From: Falsiroseomonas sp046052145
GTDB lineage: Bacteria > Pseudomonadota > Alphaproteobacteria > Acetobacterales > Acetobacteraceae
Length of the DNA stretch: 64,000 nt
Direction of reading: 5' to 3'
NCBI GenBank assembly: GCA_046052145.1
Contig: JBJOMW010000001.1
Span: forward strand, 1 to 64,000
Of the stretch, positions 9,012-17,520 are shown in pieces; positions within the stretch are counted from its first letter, which is position 1; the number at the start of each line of letters is the position of its first letter. The notes beneath the pieces were generated by a model. The model was not told where the DNA came from. It did no database searches and saw only the letters and a program-made list of their open reading frames with translations. Made by a program: the position numbers and the translations under genes.

Positions 9012-9055
9012 GACGCGCAGGTTGCTCCTCTGGCGGCTGGACGCTCGTCTCAGCG

Positions 9056-9865
9056 CTAAAGCCGCGCGATCAAGCGCCGAACCGCGGATCGTAGGCGGCT
9101 CGGTTCGTCGCGGAGACCGGCCTGTTGCGACGGCGCCGGCGGGCGGCCTTCCAGGTGGCGGATGCGCTGCTGCGCCTCGATCAGTTGGAAGTGCATGAGC
9201 TGCAGCAGCTTCGGCGAGACCGCCCGGTCGGGCTGTTGCCCATCGGGCGCCTCTCGGCCCCGCAGGCGCGCGCTGACCGAGACGAAATCGTCCATCGGCG
9301 TGCGCAGCAATTCCTGGTACAGCGCCTTGGGGTCAACGCTGGGCGTGCCGGTCTTCACCGCCTGCATGTTGAGCGACATGCCGATACGCTCATCAAGGCC
9401 ACGCGGCGCCCAGCCATTGGACGCATCCGCCAGGCTCGAATTCCACCAGTCGAATTCGCCGAAGCCGAGCGTCTCCAGAATGTCGGCGAGCATACCCGGC
9501 GTGAATCCATAGCGGTGCCGCTCGAATGTATTCACGCGCCCACCAAGGCCATAGATCAGCCCCATGACATGAAAGGCTGATTCGCCGCTCAGCAGCATGC
9601 GCATCAGCGACGCCATATCCGGCACGGCGATCTTCACCACACCACCCGGCTTCAGCACGCGCGCAAACTCCGCAATGGCGGCGAAGCTGTCCGGCCATTC
9701 GATATGTTCGAGGACATGGCCCGCCACCACCTCGTCGCAGGAGGCATCCATCACGCTGGTCATGTTGGTGATGTCGGCGACGATGTCCGGCTTGTTGGCC
9801 GGGTCGATGTCCACGGTGACGTAGCCATCGGGCTTGTAGTTGCGGGATCCGACATAGAGCTTCAA
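9056..9865 (-). CDS. Class I SAM methyltransferase domain protein with TTG start
   Basis: A 269-residue protein when started at the TTG at 9865. That TTG forms a TTGA overlap with the upstream stop codon and has GAGGAG 7 bases before it, so I prefer it to the in-frame ATG at 9991, which would overlap the preceding gene by 130 bases. The beginning KLYVGSRNYKPDGYVTVDID is typical of small type-11-like methyltransferases, followed by VVAGHVLEHIEWP and LKPGGVVKIAVPD. The C-terminal 80 residues are Gln/Arg-rich and unassigned. It belongs to the glycan cluster; the substrate is unknown. Confidence 0.8.
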   Translation of the reverse strand: MKLYVGSRNYKPDGYVTVDIDPANKPDIVADITNMTSVMDASCDEVVAGHVLEHIEWPDSFAAIAEFARVLKPGGVVKIAVPDMASLMRMLLSGESAFHVMGLIYGLGGRVNTFERHRYGFTPGMLADILETLGFGEFDWWNSSLADASNGWAPRGLDERIGMSLNMQAVKTGTPSVDPKALYQELLRTPMDDFVSVSARLRGREAPDGQQPDRAVSPKLLQLMHFQLIEAQQRIRHLEGRPPAPSQQAGLRDEPSRLRSAVRRLIARL

Positions 9866-11154
9866 GCGGCTTCTCCTCGGCTGAGGGCATCGCCGCGGTT
9901 TGCGACCGGCAGGCGACTGCGCTCCGGAGCCAGGCCGAGCGCCGTCAGCGCCAGTCCGACGATCTTGTCGGGCGGCTGGCTGAACATGCATTCGGGCTGC
10001 GCCATCCCGCGCGGGCAGCGATCCATCCAGAGTTCATCAATCCACCAGCAGCCGCCGCAGCGCACCGGATCCACATTGATGTTCTGCGGATAGCCGAAGT
10101 AGCCGGACGGGGTGGGCCCGAACACCACCAGGCTGCGGCGGCCATAGCAGGCGGCGAGATGGACAAGCCCACCTTCATTATCGAGGTGCAGCGCGGTCGC
10201 CCGCAGCAGCCCCGCCACCTCCGCCAGCGTGGTCTGCCCGATCAGATCGAGGTCAACGCCCGGAATCGGCTCGCTCGTCGTTGTGCCAAGCTGCACGATG
10301 ACAAGATCGGGCCGCGCGGCCTTCAGCCCGGCCACCACCGCGGCGAAGTGCGGGTAGCATTTGGTGGCGCGCTGGCCGGTGATGACGAAGTTCGTGTCGA
10401 AGCCATTATGCACCGTCACGAAGACGCGGCCCGCGAGGCCAAGGCGCTCCAGCACGGTCTCATCCGCCGCAAGGCCGAGCAGATCGCCGCCATAGTCGAG
10501 CCCAGCCAGGAAATGCAGAAAGTCGTTCCTATTGCAGCCGGCATAGACCGCCTTGCGCGCCAACCCGTTATCGAGGCGCGGATGATTCAGGATGTAGGGC
10601 TCGAAACCGCCGCGATGGCGCGCAGCATTCATCTTCGCGGCCGCGGCGACCATGCGTGGCGCTTTCCGCAGGCGGGCCCAGCGGACCGACTCGTACCGCA
10701 CGACGACCGTCTGGTTCACGCGCAGGCGCAGATCGTAGCCGCGGCCCGCCAGGTCATCGAGCGTGTCGGGATAGGCGCGCCCGAAGCCAGGAACGGCAGA
10801 GAACACCCAGCTCGCGAGGCTCGGCGAAGACGCGAACACATCGAAGGAGAAGGGCTCCACGCTACCGGCCAGGTCGCGCATCCAGCGCGCGATAACGACC
10901 AGGTCACCCAGACCGCCCGAGACGGTGATCGCGATCGCCAGCCGGCCATCGCTACGGATGGCATCAAGCCGTCGCGCTTCCGCGATCAGCCGCCACGGCA
11001 TCAGGTACCGCCGGAACGACCAGAGATGCGTCGCGACGGTCGATGCCTTGGCCATCAGCGATTTGCAGAAGAACTCGAAGGCCGCGCGCCGCGATCCGGT
11101 TTCGTGATAGACGAAGGAGGCGCGTCGCGTCAGGCGCGACAATCGTGCCAGCAT
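9862..11154 (-). CDS. Family 9 glycosyltransferase (heptosyltransferase-like)
   Basis: A 430-residue protein resembling ADP-heptose:LPS heptosyltransferases (GT-B fold). The C-terminal half holds the clearest signature: LHLDNEGGLVHLAACYGRRSLVVFGPT, the nucleotide-sugar site of the family, preceded by VIVQLGTTTSEPIPG. After it come several cysteines (CGGCWW, DRCPRGMAQPECM), which are also seen in some GT9 members and might bind a metal or form disulfides. The N-terminus is basic and amphipathic. It is the first gene of the minus-strand run leading to hldE and gmhA and probably transfers heptose or a related sugar to the LPS core. Confidence 0.8.
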   Translation of the reverse strand: MLARLSRLTRRASFVYHETGSRRAAFEFFCKSLMAKASTVATHLWSFRRYLMPWRLIAEARRLDAIRSDGRLAIAITVSGGLGDLVVIARWMRDLAGSVEPFSFDVFASSPSLASWVFSAVPGFGRAYPDTLDDLAGRGYDLRLRVNQTVVVRYESVRWARLRKAPRMVAAAAKMNAARHRGGFEPYILNHPRLDNGLARKAVYAGCNRNDFLHFLAGLDYGGDLLGLAADETVLERLGLAGRVFVTVHNGFDTNFVITGQRATKCYPHFAAVVAGLKAARPDLVIVQLGTTTSEPIPGVDLDLIGQTTLAEVAGLLRATALHLDNEGGLVHLAACYGRRSLVVFGPTPSGYFGYPQNINVDPVRCGGCWWIDELWMDRCPRGMAQPECMFSQPPDKIVGLALTALGLAPERSRLPVANRGDALSRGEAA

Positions 11155-11530
11155 CAGGCGTGCCGAAGCTGGCTACGGCACCGCGCGGGAGCCTTTGCTG
11201 CTGGGCGTCTGGCCGTTGACGATGCCATCTCGGTCATCCGTTTGTCCGACGTGACGACGGGTCACCGGCATCGCCGGAGAAGGATGCGAGCCCGCATCCC
11301 GCCGATCTTCGTGCATGATCGGGTCGGGCGGCACAATGTCGAACGGATCACCAAGCGCGCTGCAGTTGATCAATTGAATCGGAGCGTCGCGCAGTTGCGC
11401 GCAGAACGCATCCGTTGCGCAGTCATGCTTTCAATCGTCGCGCTGGCATGGGCGCAGAAACTTCAACGTCGGCGATCGGTATGGGCAGCGCATTTCGAGA
11501 TGCGCAGGGATCGCAGCGCGCGAGGGTGAA
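11155..11530. other. Gene-free stretch upstream of the glycan cluster
   Basis: No recognisable gene lies here. Base composition is a little less GC-rich than its surroundings, with short palindromes such as TTGATCAA near 11370. A 66-codon ORF on the minus strand (11173-11373, TTG start) has no ribosome binding site or recognisable motif and I do not call it. The stretch probably contains the promoter of the minus-strand glycan run that starts at 11154, but I could not find a convincing -35/-10 pair. Confidence 0.5.
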
Positions 11531-11557
11531 GGGGCCGAAGGCGAAACCTTCGGCCCC
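11531..11557 (-). terminator. Probable terminator of the CtBP-like dehydrogenase gene
   Basis: An 11-bp perfect stem (GGGGCCGAAGG with CCTTCGGCCCC) with a 5-base loop, located 7 bases after the minus-strand stop codon. On the minus strand it is followed by TTCACC rather than a clean T run, so termination strength is uncertain. Confidence 0.6.
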
Positions 11558-11563
11558 CGCACA

Positions 11564-12583
11564 TCAATCGTCCTCGGGCCGGATCACGTTGGAAGACAGG
11601 CCGAGCAGCAGCACGTCACGCATCGTCTCCGCGCTCTTGCTGCGGATATCCGCCCAGGCTTCCGGCGTGTGGAAGGCGCTGTGCGGCGTGATGATGACGC
11701 GCCCTTCCAGCCACGCTTCCTTGCGGCGATAGGCCGCGAGCAATCCGGGCACCGGCTCCACCGGCGGCTCCACCGGAATCACGTCGAGCCCGGCGCCGGC
11801 CAGATGGCCGGAGCGCAGCGCCGCTTCCAGCGCGTCGATGTCGATGCTGGTGCCGCGCGCCGTGTTCACCACGATTGCGTTCTTCGGCAGCAGGGCGAGC
11901 TGCGCCGCGCCGATCATGCGCCGCGTCTGCTTCGTATCCGGTGCGTGGATGGACAGCACATCGGATGCCTGCAGCAGATCCTCCAACGTGCGCGCGCGAC
12001 CGATGCCGAGCGCCCGGTCCACGCCGTTTGGCAGATACGGGTCGAAGAAGCGCACCTGGAAGCCGAGCGCCTTGGCGCGCAGCGCAACTGCAGTGCCGAT
12101 GCGCCCGAGGCCGACAATGCCGAAGACCTGCTCGCCGAGGCGACGGATCAGCGGGCTGTCCTGATAACGCCAGGGCGCGGGCGGGGTGTGGCGCTGCATC
12201 TCGTGATGCAGCAGCAGGCCGCGCCGCAGCGTGAGCGTCAGCGCAATGGCATGGTCCGCCACTTCCATTGTGCCATAGTCGGGCACGTTGCAGACGGTGA
12301 TGCCGCGTGCCGCGCAGGCCGCACGGTCGAGACGGTCGTAGCCGACGCCCATCCGCACCACGACCTTCAGCTTCTTGAAGCGGTCGAGGTGTTGCGGCTT
12401 CAGCCAGTGGCGGAAGATCAGCAGCCCATCCACGCGGGCGCAGACCTCGTCGGACAGCACGTCGAGACTTTGCGTATGCGGCGCGCCACCATGGATGATC
12501 TCGACATCGGGGCCGAAGATCTCCTGCTCGAGAGCGGTGTCCGGATACATCGCCTCCGGCTCGAGCACGGTCATGCGTGCCAT
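11564..12583 (-). CDS. D-2-hydroxyacid dehydrogenase, C-terminal-binding-protein type
   Basis: A 339-residue NAD-dependent dehydrogenase. The Rossmann motif VFGIVGLGRIGTAVALRAK is intact. The catalytic set is visible as NTARG (Arg), DVIPVEPPVEP (Glu) and TPHSAF (His). The extra length before the histidine (AAYRRKEAWLEGRVI) and the PHSAF block are typical of the bacterial CtBP-like or phosphoglycerate-dehydrogenase-like group rather than GhrA. It reduces or oxidises a 2-hydroxyacid in the cytoplasm; the substrate is unknown. It lies 85 bases downstream of the rne stop in the same direction, but a strong terminator separates them, so it probably has its own promoter or depends on read-through. 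Confidence 0.88.
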   Translation of the reverse strand: MARMTVLEPEAMYPDTALEQEIFGPDVEIIHGGAPHTQSLDVLSDEVCARVDGLLIFRHWLKPQHLDRFKKLKVVVRMGVGYDRLDRAACAARGITVCNVPDYGTMEVADHAIALTLTLRRGLLLHHEMQRHTPPAPWRYQDSPLIRRLGEQVFGIVGLGRIGTAVALRAKALGFQVRFFDPYLPNGVDRALGIGRARTLEDLLQASDVLSIHAPDTKQTRRMIGAAQLALLPKNAIVVNTARGTSIDIDALEAALRSGHLAGAGLDVIPVEPPVEPVPGLLAAYRRKEAWLEGRVIITPHSAFHTPEAWADIRSKSAETMRDVLLLGLSSNVIRPEDD

Positions 12584-12603
12584 GTCGCGTTTCCCCCTTG
12601 GTT

Positions 12604-12636
12604 CAAAAAAGAGGCCGCCGGCGGATGCCGGCGGCC
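12604..12636 (-). terminator. Intrinsic terminator of rne
   Basis: On the minus strand, GGCCGCCGGC, a 4-base loop and GCCGGCGGCC form a perfect 10-bp stem (plus-strand 613-622 and 627-636 of this kilobase), directly followed by TCTTTTTTG. It starts about 30 bases after the rne stop. This is a textbook Rho-independent terminator. Confidence 0.9.
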
Positions 12637-12668
12637 CTGTGCAGACCTGCGTGAAGTATTGCCGCGGT

Positions 12669-15494
12669 TCAGCGGCGCCACCAGCCGCGCTTGCGGGGCA
12701 GCGCGTCGGGCGCGTCGGCGCCGAGCACGACCGGCGCGATCGGCTGGCCGATCACCGGCTCCTCGCGCGCCGGCTCGGGCGCAGTTGCGGGCACCGCCGG
12801 AGCGGCAGCAGCCGGCGCGTCGGCCGCCGGCGGGGCGGCGACGGGCGCCACCTCCGCAACAGCTTCGGCAGCCGCCTCCGGCGCCGCGGCCGGTGCCTCG
12901 GCCATCGTGGCCGTGGCTGCCGGTGCTTCGGCAGGCGGCGTGGCCTCGACGGTCCGGCGCGGACGCGTGGCGCGCTCGGCCGCCTGCTGCTCGGCCGCTT
13001 CCATCGCCATCAGGATCTCGTCCATCTGGCCGGCGAAGGGATCGGCGGGCGTCGGCGCACGGCGCTGCACGGGCGCTGCCACCGGCGCCGGCGCGGACGC
13101 AGGGGCTGGCGTCGGGACAGGTGCCTCCTGCGTTTCCTCGCCAGCCTCGGGCGCCTCGCCCTCGGGGCGCCGGCGGCGACCACCGCGGCGACCGCGGCGA
13201 CGACGACGGGCGGCATCATCGCCCTCAGCATCGGCTTCAGCCTCAGCCTCACCATCGGCACCAGGCCTAGCCGCCGCTTCGGGCGCGACCGCGCCGGCCT
13301 CGGCGCCCTCACCGGGCTCCTCATCAGCGTCCTCGCCGGGGGCGCCGGCCTCAGAGGGCTGGGCCTCGCCATTCTCGCGCCGGCCGCGGCGGCGGCGGCG
13401 GCGGCGGCGGCGCTGGCCGTCGGCATCCGTTTCACCATCGGCGCGCGACTCGGCCTCGGCACGGCTGCCGCCATGCGCGGCGTCGTCGGCCTCAGTCTCG
13501 GCCTCGATCGCCTCGGGCTCCTCCGGCTCGGGGGCGTAGTCCATGCGCAGCGCGACGGGGCGCTCGGCGACGGCATCGGGGTTCTGCGCGCGGGTGCGCT
13601 CGATACGCAGCGCCGGCGGCACCAGGCTGTCATCGGCCTGGAACAGCACCGTCATGCCGAAGCGTTCCTCCAGCATCGCCAGGCGGTCGCGCTTCTTGTT
13701 GAGCAGCCAGAAGGCAATCGGGGTCGCGACATGCACCACGATCTCGGCGGCGCGGCGCTTGCCGCCTTCCTCCTCGATCGCGCGCAGCACGGCGAGCCCG
13801 CTGCTTTCCGCGCTTCGCACCAGGCCGCGGCCCTGGCAATGCGGGCAGGTGACGAAGGAATGCTCGACCAGCGAGGGGCGCAGCCGCTGGCGCGACATCT
13901 CCAGCAGGCCGAAATGGCTGATGCGGCCCACCTGGATGCGCGCGCGATCCTGCTTCAGCGCATCCTTCAGGCGACGCTCGACCATGCCGTCATGCTTCGC
14001 CGACTCCATATCGATGAAGTCGATGACGATCAGGCCCGCCAGGTCGCGCAGACGCAGCTGGCGCGCCACCTCGTCGGCGGCTTCCAGGTTGGTGCGCAGC
14101 GCCGTGTCCTCGATGTGGCGGTCGCGCGTGGCGCGGCCCGAGTTCACATCGATGGCGACCAGCGCCTCGGTCTGGTTGATGACGATGTAGCCGCCCGACT
14201 TCAGCTGCACGGTCGGGTTGTGCATGCCCTCCAGCTGCTGATCGACGCCGTGCTTCGCGAACAGCGGCACCGCGTCGCGCGACAGCCGCACCTTGGAGGC
14301 GTGCTGCGGCATTAGCATGCGCATGAAGTCGCGCGCGTCGTTGTAGGCGTCCTCGCCATCCACGACGACCTCGTCCACATCCTTGCCATAGGTGTCGCGG
14401 ATGGAGCGCTTGATGAGGTCGGCTTCCTCATAGATCAGCGCCGGCGCGGTGGAGGCGAAGGTGCGCTCGCGGATATTGTCCCACAGCCGCAGCAGGTATT
14501 CGCAGTCCTTCTTGATCTCCGGCTTCGGCCGCTGCGCGCCGGCGGTGCGCACGATCAGGCTCATCCCGTCCGGCAGGTTCAGCTCGTCGATGGCCTCCCG
14601 CAGGCGCTTGCGATCGGCGGCGGAGGTGATCTTGCGGCTGACGCCGCCGCCGCGCGGGCTGTTCGGCATCAGGACCGAGAAGCGGCCGGCCAGCGAGATG
14701 TAGGTGGTCAGCGCCGCGCCCTTCGTGCCGCGCTCCTCCTTCACCACCTGGATCAGCATGATCTGGCGGCGCTTGATGACCTCCTGGATCTTGTAGTTGC
14801 GCATGAACTTCGGCGGGATGCGGCGCTCGCGCATCTCGTCTTCGGTGGAGCCGCCTACGGTCTCGGGCGGCAGCACGGGCTCGGCCTGGGTCTCGCCCTC
14901 GGCGCCATTGGCGTCGGAGGCATCGCGATCCTCGGCCGCGTCATCCGCCGCGGCGGCCTTCGCGGCGGGCTGGTCCTGCGCTTCGGCCGCGACATCGGCT
15001 GCCGGCGGGGCCTGTTCGGGAACGGGCACGCCGTCATGCGGGACGGTCGCCTCGGCGGCCTCGGCCTCCATCGTCACGATGCGCGCGGGCTCGGACTCAT
15101 CGGCGGGCTCACCGTCGCCAGAGGCCGATTCCAGCGCCTCCGTCAGCGCGGCATCGCCGGCGCGGGCGGCGTCCTCCGCCTCCTCGCGGCGGCGGTCCTC
15201 CTCGGCTTCTGCGCGCTGCATCTCCAGCAGGCGCTGCCGGTCGGCGACGGGGATCTGGTAGTAGTCAGGATGGATTTCGCCGAAGGCCAGGAAGCCGTGG
15301 CGATTGCCGCCGTATTCGACGAAGGCGGCCTGCAGGCTGGGCTCCACCCGCACGACGCGGGCCAGGTAGATGTTGCCCTTCAGGGGCAGGCGGTTGGCGG
15401 ACTCGATGTCGAAGGCTTCGAGCCGGTTGCCGTCCAGCACCGCCACCCGGGTCTCCTCGGGGTGGGATGCGTCGATCAGCATGCGCTTGGTCAT
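12669..15494 (-). CDS. rne: Ribonuclease E/G
   Basis: A 941-residue endoribonuclease, the core of the RNA degradosome, which cuts single-stranded AU-rich RNA and processes rRNA and tRNA. The S1 RNA-binding region at the start (MTKRMLIDASHPEETRVAVL to about 95) is interrupted by an acidic Glu/Asp/Ala-rich insertion (about 95-225), then resumes (NYKIQEVIKRRQIMLIQV). The catalytic aspartates correspond to D449 (VAIDVNSG) and D492 (VIDFIDMES); the Zn-link cysteines are C550 and C553 (CPHC). After about residue 650 comes a disordered tail with Arg-rich and acidic blocks that likely binds RNA and degradosome partners. I chose the ATG at 15494 because MTKRMLIDA is the family start. The gene has a long leader and a strong terminator. 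Confidence 0.95.
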   Translation of the reverse strand: MTKRMLIDASHPEETRVAVLDGNRLEAFDIESANRLPLKGNIYLARVVRVEPSLQAAFVEYGGNRHGFLAFGEIHPDYYQIPVADRQRLLEMQRAEAEEDRRREEAEDAARAGDAALTEALESASGDGEPADESEPARIVTMEAEAAEATVPHDGVPVPEQAPPAADVAAEAQDQPAAKAAAADDAAEDRDASDANGAEGETQAEPVLPPETVGGSTEDEMRERRIPPKFMRNYKIQEVIKRRQIMLIQVVKEERGTKGAALTTYISLAGRFSVLMPNSPRGGGVSRKITSAADRKRLREAIDELNLPDGMSLIVRTAGAQRPKPEIKKDCEYLLRLWDNIRERTFASTAPALIYEEADLIKRSIRDTYGKDVDEVVVDGEDAYNDARDFMRMLMPQHASKVRLSRDAVPLFAKHGVDQQLEGMHNPTVQLKSGGYIVINQTEALVAIDVNSGRATRDRHIEDTALRTNLEAADEVARQLRLRDLAGLIVIDFIDMESAKHDGMVERRLKDALKQDRARIQVGRISHFGLLEMSRQRLRPSLVEHSFVTCPHCQGRGLVRSAESSGLAVLRAIEEEGGKRRAAEIVVHVATPIAFWLLNKKRDRLAMLEERFGMTVLFQADDSLVPPALRIERTRAQNPDAVAERPVALRMDYAPEPEEPEAIEAETEADDAAHGGSRAEAESRADGETDADGQRRRRRRRRRGRRENGEAQPSEAGAPGEDADEEPGEGAEAGAVAPEAAARPGADGEAEAEADAEGDDAARRRRRGRRGGRRRRPEGEAPEAGEETQEAPVPTPAPASAPAPVAAPVQRRAPTPADPFAGQMDEILMAMEAAEQQAAERATRPRRTVEATPPAEAPAATATMAEAPAAAPEAAAEAVAEVAPVAAPPAADAPAAAAPAVPATAPEPAREEPVIGQPIAPVVLGADAPDALPRKRGWWRR

Positions 15495-16071
15495 GGAAGC
15501 GGGAACTCCGCGCCGCGGCGGGGCAGGGCCGGGCCGCGACGGAGAAAGGTGGCGGGGGCCGGGACAAGGCGGCGGCGCGGCAGGCAATCGACCATGCGGC
15601 GGCGACCCGTTCCTCGTCTCGGCGGGCCGGCCCGGAAGGGCGGCCCTGGGTGGGTTCGGTGGATCTGACGGGCCGCGGCCGGCGGGCAAGGCCCTGGCCA
15701 CGCGCCGCCGGATCCGGCGGATGCACCTCGCGATGCCCCTCTGCCCTCCGGGCGGCGGCCCAGGCCAGCGCCGTCATGGCGGCGGGCAGGGCGCCGATCG
15801 CAGGCGCGGTCGGGCGGGCAGCGGGCGCACAGGGCAGGCCTCGGGCCCGGGCAGAACTGGCCAGGGAAGAAGCATGTCACGCGCGCGCTCCGCGCCGGCG
15901 GGGTTTCGTCGCGGCACCTGGCGAAACGCGGGAGAGGGGCACACGGCCCACCCCATGCCAGGACTGAGGCCAAGCTCCCGGCGGGCGCCCCCCGCTTTGG
16001 CGGTGGGATGCGGGCCGGGCGGCCACGCGAGGGAAGAAACCCTGCCGACGGCGTCGCCGCCGGGGCGTCAC
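15495..16071 (-). promoter_or_regulatory. Putative long 5' leader of rne
   Basis: No gene is recognised in these about 580 bases; the long open frames are low-complexity GC artefacts. A candidate promoter at 16072-16100 reads toward rne. If it is used, the mRNA has a leader of about 570 nucleotides. In Escherichia coli the rne leader is long and lets RNase E limit its own mRNA, so a similar feedback is plausible here, but it is inferred. Confidence 0.4.
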
Positions 16072-16100
16072 ACCATAAATGCACGGGCCGGCCTTCACAA
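16072..16100 (-). promoter_or_regulatory. Candidate sigma-70 promoter for rne
   Basis: On the minus strand: TTGTGA (plus-strand 16095-16100), a 17-base spacer, and TATGGT (16072-16077). Each hexamer matches four of six consensus positions, and the spacing is ideal. The local AT content stands out against the neighbourhood. No experimental support. Confidence 0.4.
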
Positions 16101-16271
16101 GGCGCGGCCGGTCAGATGGCGCACAGCATGCCGCGAGCTTCACCCACAACGCCAGGATGTGCTGGCAACCCCCGAGGAACATGTGTTAGTCGAAGAGTGG
16201 CCGGTCCGGGGGATTCGGGGTCCGGCCGCGGGTCACGCCGCCCAGTGAACCCGAAGGGGGCCACAGCTATC

Positions 16272-17396
16272 ATGTTGCATCGCCGCGGCCTGGCGGGCGC
16301 CCTGCTCGCCCTGGCCGCGTTGCCACCGCCGCGGCCTGCCGCCGCCGCCACGACCGCCAACCTCGTCCCCGAGGGCGCCGCCGCGCGCCTGACCGTGACC
16401 CTCGCGCCGGGCGCGCGCTGGCGCATCCTGCCGCGGGAAGCGCCGCTGCGCCTCGTGCTGGAATTCCCGGGCGGCGGGTGGCGCGGCCCGGCGCGCATCG
16501 CCGGCGCCGGCCCGGTGCGGGCGGGGCGGGCCGAAGCCGGGCGCCTCGTGCTCGACCTGGCCGGGCCGGTGCAGCTGCGAGAGGCCCGCGAGGCTGGCGG
16601 GCAGCTGACAGTCGAGATCATCCCCGGCCCCGCCGCTGCCTTTTCCCGCGCCGCCACCGCCGGCCGCCCCCTGGCCGAGGGTGGCCGCGCCACGCCGCTG
16701 CCGCTGGTCGTGCTCGACCCCGGCCATGGCGGGCGCGACCCTGGCGCGCTCGGCCGGCGCGGCACGCAGGAGAAGGAGGTGGTGCTGGCCTGCGCTCAGG
16801 AGCTGCGCCGCCTGCTGGAGGCTTCGGGCCGTTGCCGCGTCGCCATGACGCGCACCAGCGACCGCTTCGTGCCGCTGGGCGACCGGGTGGAGTTCGCCCG
16901 CCGGCGCGATGCAGCGCTGTTCGTCTCGGTGCATGCGGACAGCGCGCCCGGGGCGCGCGGCGCTTCGGTCTATACGCTCGGCGAGGGCTCGGACGCGCTC
17001 TCCACCGCGCTCGCCCGGCGGGAGAACAATGCCGACCGGGCGGGCGGGCTGCGCATGCCCTCCGTCTCACCGGAGGTGCAGGCGATCCTGATGTCGCTGA
17101 TGCGGGCGGAGACACGCTCGGGCAGCGCGCGGATGGCCGGGCTGATGGTGCGAGAGCTGGGCCGGGATGTGCCGCTGCTGCCCAACACCCACCGCCAGGC
17201 CGGCTTCGTCGTGCTGAAGGCGCCCGAGATCCCCTCCGTGCTGGTCGAGATCGGCTTCCTGTCCCACCCTGAGGACGAGGCCGCGCTGCGCCGGCCGGAG
17301 CATCGGGCCCGGGTGGCACGCGCCCTCGACCGGGCGGTGCAGGATTGGCTGGCCCGCGCCCAGCTGCCGGGGGCGATGGCGGCCGGGCCGGGGTGA
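16272..17396 (+). CDS. amiC: N-acetylmuramoyl-L-alanine amidase (AmiC type)
   Basis: A 374-residue exported zinc amidase that cuts the bond between muramic acid and the peptide stem during cell separation. It has an N-terminal signal sequence (MLHRRGLAGALLALAAL with a PAAAA cleavage region), an AMIN-like beta domain (about 35-125), then the Amidase_3 domain: LDPGHGGRDPGALG (zinc His), a glutamate in QEKEVVLA, FVSVHADS (zinc His) and VEIGFLSHPEDE (catalytic Glu). I chose the ATG at 16272 because it begins the signal peptide and has AGGGGG upstream. mrcA lies 124 bases downstream. Its likely activator, a degenerate LytM protein, is encoded at 43800. Confidence 0.93.
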   Translation: MLHRRGLAGALLALAALPPPRPAAAATTANLVPEGAAARLTVTLAPGARWRILPREAPLRLVLEFPGGGWRGPARIAGAGPVRAGRAEAGRLVLDLAGPVQLREAREAGGQLTVEIIPGPAAAFSRAATAGRPLAEGGRATPLPLVVLDPGHGGRDPGALGRRGTQEKEVVLACAQELRRLLEASGRCRVAMTRTSDRFVPLGDRVEFARRRDAALFVSVHADSAPGARGASVYTLGEGSDALSTALARRENNADRAGGLRMPSVSPEVQAILMSLMRAETRSGSARMAGLMVRELGRDVPLLPNTHRQAGFVVLKAPEIPSVLVEIGFLSHPEDEAALRRPEHRARVARALDRAVQDWLARAQLPGAMAAGPG

Positions 17397-17520
17397 GGCG
17401 CCCGGGCGACAGGAAGGACGCCTTCCCCCTGGGTCTGGATCGGGTCGCCCCCGACAGAAGGGGGCCGCCGCGCGGATACGGCATATGTGTCGCCCGCGCG
17501 CTTGCTATATGGAGGCGGCC

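Noticed and set aside
11173..11373. 66-codon ORF upstream of the GT9 gene
   Set aside because: TTG start without ribosome binding site, no motif, and composition not clearly coding.
15491..16084. 197-codon ORF in the rne leader
   Set aside because: Pro/Ala/Arg low complexity, no family match, and it overlaps the rne start.
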